From assembly GCF_000142905.1 (NCBI RefSeq), contig NW_013657631.1, positions 47,873-111,872 on the forward strand: a DNA stretch of 64,000 nt, in the 5' to 3' direction. Source of the DNA: Thecamonas trahens ATCC 50062 (Eukaryota > Apusozoa > Apusomonadida > Apusomonadidae). Under the pieces are notes generated by a model, which saw only the letters and a program-made list of their open reading frames with translations, did not search any database and was not told the origin of the DNA. The stretch's first letter is position 1; each line of letters starts with the position of its first letter. This document shows positions 40,367-49,479 of this stretch, one piece after another. Position numbers and translations under genes: made by a program.

Positions 40367-42961
40367 ATGCGCTCGCCACGGGTCTCCCTCTCCCGCCCCA
40401 CCGGCAGCCACCCGCCCACACCCTCCAGCCCCACGGCACCCAGCCCCACGGCGCCCACACCCTCGGCCACCACCACCACGGCGGCATCGGCTGCCCGTGG
40501 CGTCTCCGCCGTGGGTCCGTTCCTCCGCCTCGCCGTCTCCTCTGCACAGACTGCTGCGGCAAAGGCTGCTCTCCCGCCTGACTCTGCCCGACTCCTCGCA
40601 GCAGCTGCTGCGAATGGCTCTGCCCCGGCTACCCGCGCTGGCTCTGCCCACCAGCTCATCAATCTCCTCCACGCTGCCCCTGCTGCTGCTGCTGCTGTCC
40701 TTCATCGTCTCTCTGTCTCCGATCTGTATGCGCTGAGAGCAACGTCCAAGAGTGCTCGTCGGCTGGTCGATGCTGCTCGCTCGTGGGCTCATCTGCCGCC
40801 CGAGCTATGGCCGTTGAGGGAGCTCTCCCACTCGGCCTTGATCGGTTGGGCCTCGTCTGGCCCGCTGGCCTTGGTCACAGCCCTGGACCTCTCTTCCTGC
40901 CATGCTGCTAGCGAAGAGATGCTGCTGGCTCTGGCTCGCTCCACCCGCGCCCTTACTCGCCTCATCCTTGTCGCCACACGCGGGGTCACCGACGCTGCCG
41001 TCGCTGCCCTCACCGCTGCCAACACCGGCCTCATCGCGATCCGCATCTCCCGTGCCCGCGCCCTTACTGATGAGGGCGTCATGGCCCTAGTGGACGCCGC
41101 CCGCGACCTCGAGCGTCTCGAGCTATCGTACTGCCCCAAGCTGACAGACGTCTCGGCAAAAGTGGTGGGCGGCATCCTGGCAAAGCTCTCCTGGCTCGTC
41201 CTCGATGGCCTGCGCAAGGTCTCGCCCGAAGGCGTCGCTGCTCTGGCCAACGCTGGCCAGAAGTACGCGCACCTCTCGCTCACCGGCCTGCGTGGCGTCG
41301 ACGCACCATCCCTGGCTCGCCTCGCCCCTGCCCTGGCGCCTGCTGGCCACCTTTGCCTTGCGTCGTGTCCGCGCCTCTCGGCTGCCGGTCTCCGCGCCCT
41401 TGCACTCTCCCCTTCCTTTACTCCAGGCACGCTCGTGTTGCGCGCTACCGGGCGCGACTGTAGCGATGCCGCCGCCGGCCTGCTGCACACATCGCCGCAG
41501 ACCGCCTTTGCCAGTCTTGCCACCCTCGACCTTTCGTCTTGCGCCGGACTTGACTCTGCCGTCATTGCCCATCTCGCCACGGGCACCTTTCCAGCCCTTA
41601 CCCGCCTCGCCCTCGAGGGCCATCCGCGCCTTGGCGACGCCAATCTTTCCCAGCTCCTCCTCGCCGCACCGGCGTTGACCTCGATTGCACTCACCGGCTG
41701 TCGCATGCTCGGCGACACGAGCCTCAGCGTCCTCGGTTCCCGCGGGCCAGGTCTTGTCCATCTGGCACTGGCCGGTGCTGAGCTCGCCACGCCAGCCGGC
41801 TTTGCCGCCCTTGCATCCGGACGTGCGCTTGCGAGGTGTACTTTGCTCGATCTAGCCAACTGTTGCGGTCTGCGCGGCGATGGCCTGCGCGCACTCGCTG
41901 CTGCCGCTCCACAGCTTACCGAGCTCAATGTTAGCGGCAACACTGAGGTGCTCGCCGCCGACGTGCTGGCGGTGCTGGCGGCGCTCGGCCCACACATGCT
42001 CAGAAAGCTCGACGCGAGCTACACTCACGCGCCAGCGGCGCTTGAACAGCCTGCTGTCGAGTTGGACCCGCAGTTTGTGCCGTCGGCGCTCCCGCGGATG
42101 ACGGAGCTCTCGTTCGCCGGCTGGCCGGTGGTCGACGCGGAGCTGCTGACCGCTTTTGCTCGCGGCCCGCTGCCAAGCGCCGCCCGCTCGCTCACCCACC
42201 TCAATCTCGAGGCATGCACCCAAGTCGACGATGAGAGCGTCCGACTTGTGGCATCGGCGCTGCCGCATCTGTCGGTGGTCAATTTCAACTGGTGCACTCG
42301 GGTGACCGACGCCGGCGTGGTGGCTCTTGTCGCGCTGACTGGCCCGCGGCCGGGCCGAGACGGCGGGAGTGGCGGCGACGACGGCGACGAACTCGGCGAG
42401 TCAGACCCGTTTGCCGACGATGCGCTGAGCGGCTTTGTGGGCCTCTCGTCGTTTGCCTCGGCCCACCACGTGGCGTCGACGTCGTCGGCGACAGGCATTC
42501 CGGCAGCGTCGCCACAGCCACTTGCCTCGATCGCGCCCACACGATCGCGCTCGCGGTCCAAGTCGCGGTCATCGGCCAAGCCGCCTGCTGCAGGCGGACA
42601 ACTGCCGACGAGCAATGGCAAGAAGAAGCACAAGAAGAAGAGAAAGACGCACCAGAAGTCCGCGCTCGGGAACCGGCTGGTCTCTGTCGACTCGCTCGTC
42701 GATGATAGCGGCGACGGCGGCGACGGAGGAGGCGGCGACAAGGTCTCGTTGCCGTCGGTATCGTCGTCGCTCCTCTCACGGATCGGGCTCTACGGCTTGC
42801 ACCAGCTGACCGACGCAGCACTCGACGCGCTCGGGCTCTGCCGCTCGCTGGAGCAAGCCAACATTGGCTCGTGCCCGCGGCTGTCCGAAGGCGGACAGCA
42901 GCGGCTCCTCCACGCGCTGCCACGGGTGGTTCTTGTTTACGCCGAGCCACGCAATCCTTAA
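40367..42961 (+). CDS. F-box-like / leucine-rich repeat (FBXL/AMN1 type) protein
   Basis: 864 residues from the first ATG after the minisatellite (MRSPRVSLSRPTGS). An F-box-like segment (AVLHRLSVSDLYALRATSKS ... LPPELWPLREL, about 40700-40830) is followed by about 12-14 cysteine-containing LRRs with the pattern LxxLxLxxCxxLTDxxVxAL: ALDLSSCHAASEEMLLALAR, LERLELSYCPKLTD, LTHLNLEACTQVDDESVRLV. This is the substrate-adaptor layout of SCF ubiquitin ligases. A Ser/Gly-rich and strongly basic insert (KKKHKKKRKTHQK, about 42620-42660) interrupts the last repeats. The stop is 26 bp from the next convergent gene. Confidence 0.85.
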   Translation: MRSPRVSLSRPTGSHPPTPSSPTAPSPTAPTPSATTTTAASAARGVSAVGPFLRLAVSSAQTAAAKAALPPDSARLLAAAAANGSAPATRAGSAHQLINLLHAAPAAAAAVLHRLSVSDLYALRATSKSARRLVDAARSWAHLPPELWPLRELSHSALIGWASSGPLALVTALDLSSCHAASEEMLLALARSTRALTRLILVATRGVTDAAVAALTAANTGLIAIRISRARALTDEGVMALVDAARDLERLELSYCPKLTDVSAKVVGGILAKLSWLVLDGLRKVSPEGVAALANAGQKYAHLSLTGLRGVDAPSLARLAPALAPAGHLCLASCPRLSAAGLRALALSPSFTPGTLVLRATGRDCSDAAAGLLHTSPQTAFASLATLDLSSCAGLDSAVIAHLATGTFPALTRLALEGHPRLGDANLSQLLLAAPALTSIALTGCRMLGDTSLSVLGSRGPGLVHLALAGAELATPAGFAALASGRALARCTLLDLANCCGLRGDGLRALAAAAPQLTELNVSGNTEVLAADVLAVLAALGPHMLRKLDASYTHAPAALEQPAVELDPQFVPSALPRMTELSFAGWPVVDAELLTAFARGPLPSAARSLTHLNLEACTQVDDESVRLVASALPHLSVVNFNWCTRVTDAGVVALVALTGPRPGRDGGSGGDDGDELGESDPFADDALSGFVGLSSFASAHHVASTSSATGIPAASPQPLASIAPTRSRSRSKSRSSAKPPAAGGQLPTSNGKKKHKKKRKTHQKSALGNRLVSVDSLVDDSGDGGDGGGGDKVSLPSVSSSLLSRIGLYGLHQLTDAALDALGLCRSLEQANIGSCPRLSEGGQQRLLHALPRVVLVYAEPRNP

Positions 42962-42987
42962 AATCTTTGTGTCCAGCTTGTTCCATG

Positions 42988-44424
42988 CTAGCGAACCTCG
43001 TCGTACTCGTACTCGTACGCGTACTCGATTTCGATAGTTGTCTCACCGGGCCCGCCGAGCTCACAGTGCGAGCCGTCGCTGACATAGCCATCGCTCCGGC
43101 TGTCGTACGAGTACTCGACTGTGTCGCTGCCCGAGGTCTCAACGGAGTCTGATGCCGACTCGACGTCGACCATGCCGAGCTCGCGGGTTGGTGAGTCGTG
43201 CGCCCCGCAGGTAGCTGCTGCCGCCACCGCCAAAGGTGCATCGAGATACTCGGGCCGCGGCGTGATGGCCGGCGCGTGCGGAAAGGCAGAGTCACGGCTA
43301 GCCGCGCGCGCCTCCTCCCGCTCGCGGAGAGCCTCCAATCGCGCGTTGCGCCGCTCCAGCCATGCCGTCTGGCGCATGTAGAATGCAGCCGAGACCGGCT
43401 GCGGCTGCAACGACGGTACGGGATCGCGCCCCGTGTGCAGTCCGAGCGCAGAGTTGAACGAGCGCAGCGGCCGCGGTTGCCGCGAGCGATCTTTCTTCGG
43501 CCAATCTTTCTTGGGTCGCCGGCGGCGGCGCGCTGATGGCGGCGTGGCAGCAGCTGTTGGCATCGCGCGCGTCCGCATGGCGAGCGTCGGCGAAAACGTG
43601 CACTCGCGCATGCGCTCGCGCTCCAACTGCGCCGCCATAGCCGCCACCTTGGCCTCATTCTTGGCCGCCTTCATGTACGCCGCCTCACCTGGGTGATGAA
43701 CCGAGGCCATTCGCCGTCGTGCCGCAATCTGCAGCGAGTGCTCGTTGAGCTGCGGCCGAAAGGTGAATTGAGCAGCGACTTGCGCCGCGACCGCGGCCCG
43801 GCGGCGCGCAAACTTGGCAGCTGCCGCATACGCATGCGCACCGAGCGCTTGCCGTGACTCACGAGTCATGCGCGATGGCTTAGCGGCGGCGGCAGCCTCA
43901 GCGGCGGCTTGCCTGCGACGCGCCGTGCGCCGTCTCCGTGCAATCGCCCGCTTCTGCCGCGCATGGGCGGCCTTCTCTGGCGAGCCCGCCCGCTCCTGGT
44001 CGGCGCGGATGCCCTCAACATGGCGGGCAGCCCAGGACGAGAGCGGCGGTGACGCCTGTCTTCGGACCGGCGATGGCGTCCGCAGCGCCTCCCACACCGG
44101 ATCGACGCCGTCCGCCGCAAACCAGCCGTCACCGCCTGTGCCTCGGCTTCCGTCCGCCGCCTCGCCCACCGCCCTGCCTGCCACCAGTGAGCGGATTGGT
44201 GACGACCATAGCACCGAGTTGCGCCTGCTTGTCCCCGCGTCTGCGTCTGCCAGCGCCGTTGCTGCCGCCAGCGCCGCCGCCCTCGCCGCGATGTCCCCGC
44301 TTCCCACCACCGGCACTGCCTCTGCCCCTGCCTCGGCCCGCGCCGCCTCGCCCGGCACCCTGCCCGGCACCACCCTCACAGGCTCGCGCCCATCCAACGA
44401 GTACACTGGGCCCTCGACGTGCAT
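42988..44424 (-). CDS. Arg/Ala-rich protein with TFxP motifs (putative cytoskeletal/flagellar)
   Basis: 478 residues. Two copies of a (C/F)TFxPxL motif are seen: QFTFRPQLNEHS (about 43755) and ECTFSPTLAMRTR (about 43600). Each sits after a charged helical segment. Such motifs recur in flagellar and cytoskeletal proteins of protists, so that role is a weak inference. The middle is a basic Ala/Arg helix (RQKRAIARRRRTARRRQAAA). The C-terminus is acidic and Tyr-rich, ending EYEYDEVR. The ATG at 44424 (MHVEGPVYSL) is the first in frame. The frame stays open to about 44613 without an ATG, so a 5' exon is possible. Confidence 0.6.
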   Translation of the reverse strand: MHVEGPVYSLDGREPVRVVPGRVPGEAARAEAGAEAVPVVGSGDIAARAAALAAATALADADAGTSRRNSVLWSSPIRSLVAGRAVGEAADGSRGTGGDGWFAADGVDPVWEALRTPSPVRRQASPPLSSWAARHVEGIRADQERAGSPEKAAHARQKRAIARRRRTARRRQAAAEAAAAAKPSRMTRESRQALGAHAYAAAAKFARRRAAVAAQVAAQFTFRPQLNEHSLQIAARRRMASVHHPGEAAYMKAAKNEAKVAAMAAQLERERMRECTFSPTLAMRTRAMPTAAATPPSARRRRRPKKDWPKKDRSRQPRPLRSFNSALGLHTGRDPVPSLQPQPVSAAFYMRQTAWLERRNARLEALREREEARAASRDSAFPHAPAITPRPEYLDAPLAVAAAATCGAHDSPTRELGMVDVESASDSVETSGSDTVEYSYDSRSDGYVSDGSHCELGGPGETTIEIEYAYEYEYDEVR

Positions 44425-44642
44425 GCCTACGCCTGCTGGCCCTGCTGGAGTGCCGTGCCGTCTGGCCCTGGCTCTGGCCCTCTCGCCTGCCACGCTGTCC
44501 AGTTCGAGCGGGCTCTTCGGCTGAGTCGCGCGGACAGGCCAATTTGCGGATTGGCGCCAAGCCCCCCCCCCCCCCCCCCCAACCCCTCTCTCCCCCTCTC
44601 GCCCCGGAATCACTCACAGCCACCGCCTGCAGCCTTTTACAC

Positions 44643-47600
44643 CTACAGCTCGAGATTCAAAAAGTCATCGCCGGAAAGATCGGCGACGAGGTCGTCGACA
44701 AGCATGCCATGATCGGTTGGACCCGACGAGACGACCCGGGCGCCGCCGCTGGGAAGGGCGGTGCGCAGCGCGCTGGCGGGCGGTGTCGTCCCCGACCCGC
44801 TGCCGGCCGCACTTGTTCCGGCAAACGACGGTGTGCCGAGCTCGTTGAGAAAGTCTTCGAGGTCATCGTCGCCGAGGTCATCGTCGCCGAGGTCGTCGTC
44901 GAGCGGCGAGCCACCGCCATACCCGGCCGCTCGCCCGCCGGCCGTCCGCGGTCGGCTCACCCGTCCGCGGTCGCCCACGTTGCGTGAGCCGCGGCGCGAG
45001 CTGCGACGGCTCGACCCGCCGCGGCTCCGCGACGACGAGTGGCTCGCGCCGCGCCGCCGCGAGAAGCCGGACGTTGGCCCGGTCATCCCTGCCCGCGCCC
45101 GTGCCACGCTCGTCTCCACCCGTCCCTCGCCGGACGCGGCGGCAGTAGCGCTGGCCTCCACAGCTGGGCTGTTCGGCTCGTGATCAAAGAGCACGTCGTC
45201 CCAGTCGCAGAGTGACGTCTCAAGCTCGTCGTCCTTCTTGGAGCTGGCACCATCGTCGGCCGCCGCGGCTGCTGGCCCGGGCGACGGCGACGGGCTCAGC
45301 TCAAGAACGTGCGATGAGTGCAAGCCGGGCGAGGCGAGCGTCATCGCGCCTGCCGGCGACGAGACTGACGAGATGTTGAAGGATGACGCGGCACGCACCG
45401 CGCCAGCCGCGCTGTCGCTCGACTCGACGCCATCTGCACCGTCCACGTCGTCGTCGTCATCGTCATCGTCATCGCCGCCCAGCATCGGGATCGTCGGGAT
45501 GTCGCACGAGTCCGAGGTCGCGCCGCCAACAACAGCCTGTTCGTCGTCAAGCCGCACCACGCCGCCATCGACAACCAGCGAAGCCGTAGCTGGGCCTGGC
45601 GTCGCGGGCTCGGCCACCCGCTTGGACGGTGAGCTGCGCTTGCGCCGTTTGCGCCGCTTCGACGAGCTCTCGAGCAGCGCATTGTTCTGCTCGATAATGG
45701 CGTTGTTGTTGGCAATGACCTGCGACATCGGCGACAGCGCCTCGACAGCAGCCACTGCTTCCTCATCGTGGTCATCGCCGTTATCGAGAACATCTTCCAC
45801 CATCAGTGAGCCTTGTCCTGCGCTGCCGGCAGGCACCGGAGTCTTGGCGGGCGTGGCCTCTGGCGTTTGCTCGCTGTTGCCGGCAGCTCCAGACGCCCGA
45901 GTTCTCCGCTTCCGTCGCTTCACCCGGCGACTGCTGCTGGTGTTGTCCGCACTGGCAACCGAGGTCTTGTCGTCGTCGACGTCGTCCACGAGCGCGTCCG
46001 CGACGTCCTCGACAATCATCTCGACTACTTGTGTCTCAGCCGGAGCCTCGCCCACTGAGTCTGCAGCGGGTGCCACTTCTGCTGCGACTGGGGTGCCGTC
46101 ACCGTTGGCCTCGCCTCCGGCCTCGTGACGAGGCCGGCGGCGCTCTTTTTGCGCCGACGGCTGGGAGTAGCCTCGAGCTCGGGCTCGGGCTCGGACTCTG
46201 GCTCGACCGAGCGCTTGCTCTCGTACAGCGAGGCGAGCATGTTCTCGTTGTCGTTCTCGTTGTCGCTGACGGGCGGCGGCGCAGTCGACGCCACCACGGC
46301 AGCCAGCGCCTCCATCTCGGCTTCAACCTCCTGACGGGTGGCGTCGTAGGCCGGCCCTTGCAGATGCGGCGCCGTCCGGCTCGTCCTGGAAGCCTCAAAG
46401 CGCTCCTGCGCAAGTGCAAGCTCCCGCTTTGAAAGACCGCCATGGCGCGCTTCGGCCTCGGCTGCTCCAAGCGTCGACAGCTCGGCACTCACCTCAGCGT
46501 CGACAACCTCGGACTCATACCTGATGTCCTCGTCATCGTGCTCAAATCGGGTCTTGAGGTATGACTTGTCGCCAGAGAGCGAGTGGATCTTGGGCATGTC
46601 AGCGAGTGAAGTCGAGAGAACCGACGGCTCGCCAGCGCCGGCAAGCTGCGGCGTGGATTGTGGCGTGGACTGGCGCTGCGGCTGCGCTTCTGGCTCGCGG
46701 CTCTCCTTGCCCTTGGACCGCCGCCGCCGCTTGCGCTTCTTCGACGGCTTAGCTTCATCGATGACTGCTGCTGCTGCTGCTGCTGCGGCCTCGACCGCCG
46801 GCAGCGACTCGCCGAGGTCCGAAACGTCAAAGGCCGAGTCCTGCTCGGCAGCCACAGGGACTGCAAGCAGATGCGACTCGTCGCCAACCAGCACCTCGAC
46901 AGGGGTCAGCTCCGGGCCGATGATCTCCTTGCGCGACTCGTCCCGCGAGAGCTCGTGTGCCACCACCTGCCGCTCCTCAGGCTGCATGGGGTCGGGCCGC
47001 TTGCTGCGGCGCCGGCTGCGACGCCGACGCTTGCTCGAGCTCATCGATGCCGGCGTTGGCTCGGGTTCAGGTGCCGGCACGTCGACTGCCGCTTCATCGG
47101 CATCGCAGATACTCTCGTCGCCGCGGCGCTTGGTCCTCCGGCGCCTGCGTCGGTGCGACGACCGCGTCGACCTGACGCCGCCAGTGTCGGCAGCCGAGCT
47201 CCCCACAGCAGGATTGACACTCTGCTCCTCGTCGGCGTCGCGGAGCTCGCCAATGGCTGCCGGCTTGGCTGGGCTCGCCGAGGCCATAGCCTCGAGCTGG
47301 GCCTGAAGCCGCTTGTTCTCGTCAGCGAGCTTGCTCATTTCGGCGGCTGTCTCGCGAGTGTTGGCCTCCTGCGCCGCCAGCTTGTCGGTCACGACCGCAA
47401 GCTTGTCCTCCAGAAACTCACGCATCGACTCGTCGAGGCCGCTGGCGGCGTCGCCGCCGTCGGCGTCGACGAGGCCGCCGATGACCAAACCCGAATCCAT
47501 GCCGACGCCCTGCGGCGCCTCAAGCTGGAACCGCATCTGCTCGAGTGCCGCTGAATGTGCTGCCTGCATCTCGGCGCGCTGCGCTTCCAGCTGGTCCTGG

Positions 47601-48733
47601 AACTGGCGCTGCATCTGCTCCAGCTGGGTGGTGAGCGCCGCTAGCTGGGCTGCGGCGGCCGGATCGGGGGCAGCCGTGTGTGCTGGTGCTACTGGCGCAG
47701 TCTGCCGGCTCTCTAGCGCCGCCTTGAGCTGCGCCTCAAGCCGCTCCTCCAGACTTCCGACCGACTTGAGCTGGTCCTGCGATGCCTGGGCCGCAGCGCG
47801 CCACTCTTCCATCTCCTTTCGGAGCTGGGCGACCTCGTCGGCCTGTGCTGCGGCTGCGGCCTGTGCTGCAGACGCGGCGGCGGCGGCGGCAGTGACTGCA
47901 GCGGCAGCCTCGTTGCCAGAGGCAGCCTTGCCCATCGGCAGGCTCGGGGCGGCAGCCTGTTCCTGCGGCGGGGCATTCTCGTTGGCGGGAGCAGCCGGCA
48001 TCGCTGCAAACGCGTCGGCGTGTTCTGGGTGTCTGCGAAGGACATGCGAGCGAACGTAGTAGCTGTTGAGAAATACCTTGCTGCAGAACGGGCAGCCGTT
48101 GAGGTCTGTGGTAAGCCCGGCGACGGCCGGTGCGGTTTGGGCCGGCACGCCGACCGCGGCCGGGAGCGCCGAGTCGGGAGCCGAGCCCAGCAGGCGCTGG
48201 TAGGTGTGGACAATCTTGCGGAGCGACTTGAGTTCCTTCCGCATGCCCCGGGCGTCATCGTCTGCGGCGGCGAGCTTGCGCTGCGCGGCGGCGAGCTCAG
48301 CCTGCGCATCTGCGGCGGCTGCAGCAGCGGCGTCTTTGCGCTCCTCGAGGTAATCCTGACCCTGCAGCAGGTAGTCGATGATGAGCTGGGCGAGCTTGAA
48401 GAGCTTGACAAAGTTGGCGTCGACGCCGCGGAGATCCTCACCCTCGATGTCGGCAAAGGTTACGTTCTCCAGCACGGCTTGGAGGGCGCCAAAGTCGAGG
48501 TGCTTCTCGATGGCCGCCACGTCGAGGCCCGAGACCAGCCGCCAGTCGATGCCCCCGGCCCGAGGCCGAAAGTAGAACGCAGGCGGTCCGGGCGAGTCCC
48601 TAGCCCCCTCCCCCCGGCCAACCCCATGCCATCCACCACCATCTGTGTGAGTCGCACTACCGTCTGCCACCGTTCGCTGCAGTCGCCGGCCGCCGTTTTG
48701 GCGCCAACAGCCGCCTACCACAGCCATGGCCAT
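44643..48733 (-). CDS. DZIP1/Iguana-like ciliary protein, frame broken
   Basis: DZIP1/DZIP1L act at the ciliary transition zone and in Hedgehog signalling of animals. The N-terminal signature is clear: FYFRPRAGGIDWRLVSGLDV, then LQAVLENVTFADIEGED, KLFKLAQLIIDYLLQGQDYL and a coiled coil. One C2H2 finger, CPFCSKVFLNSYYVRSHVLR followed by RHPEH, lies at about 48105-48020. Long Ala/Gln coiled coils and Lys/Arg-rich clusters follow. After about 46150 the frame changes, and the second frame (Asp/Ser/Arg-rich, with a run of nine Asp) ends at 44643. Adding one base to TTTTT at 46146-46150 joins them for about 1,363 residues. The start at 48733 (MAMAVVGG) is tentative because the conserved part begins about 45 residues later. 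Confidence 0.82.
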
Positions 48734-49479
48734 CCTGCCGTAGTGAGGGTGGTCCCCCCCCTCCCCCCCCCTCCCCCCCCCTCCCCCCTCCTCCCCCATA
48801 TCCCCCCTCTCCCTCCCCTCTTTCATCCCTCCCTGCCCTCCTTCCACGTACATCCCTCCTGCAGTCGGGTGTGGGTGGTGTGCGGAGAAGGGGTGTGGCC
48901 AGGGCTGTGGGGCATTCGATGGTCGCCTGCCGAACCGAGGCATTTAGTTGAGGCATGGGCCAGACCGAGGCATGGGCCAGACCGAGGCATGGGCCAGATC
49001 GAGGCATGGCCCACACAGGGTCAAGCCAAGGCCAGCTGTCTTGGTCGATCCCGTGATGATGATGGATGGCAAGTGATAGAGTTGGGGGCGATTAATCGTA
49101 GCTCTGTTGTTCTTCCAATCGTTGGTCTTCTCCTCGCTTGCTCGCCGTCTGCGATCCCCCCTCTCCTCTTCCTCCTTGCCTCCCCACCATCCATGGAGAC
49201 CCCGATCTCTGTCTCCTGCCCTGCCCTCCCCTCTCCCTCCCCTCTCACCGTCCATCTCCTCTCCTCCCACCACTTCCGCCCCACCCCACCCATTTCCACC
49301 CGTCCCCTGTGCACATCTGCGTTTTGGCGCGAAGCGGGGGGAGAGGGGGGGAGGCTCGTCGGGTGCGGGCGAGGGTGGTGACGGCCTGGCTGGCACTGGG
49401 CCACCTTGTTGACGGAAGCGGAGCGGGAGGAGCAAGACCTAACTCGCGACTGATCGAGTACGGTTGCAAAGAGAGACCG
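48734..49479. other. Divergent intergenic region with C runs and a 17-bp tandem repeat
   Basis: Poly-C with T interruptions spans 48748-48800. About three and a half copies of a 17-bp CAGACCGAGGCATGGGC unit span 48951-49011. C/T-rich DNA follows at 49150-49300. No gene is supported on either strand. Confidence 0.5.
48951..49011. repeat. 17-bp tandem repeat, about 3.5 copies
   Basis: The unit CAGACCGAGGCATGGGC is repeated head to tail, with the last copy diverged (AGATC) and the first truncated. Confidence 0.85.
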
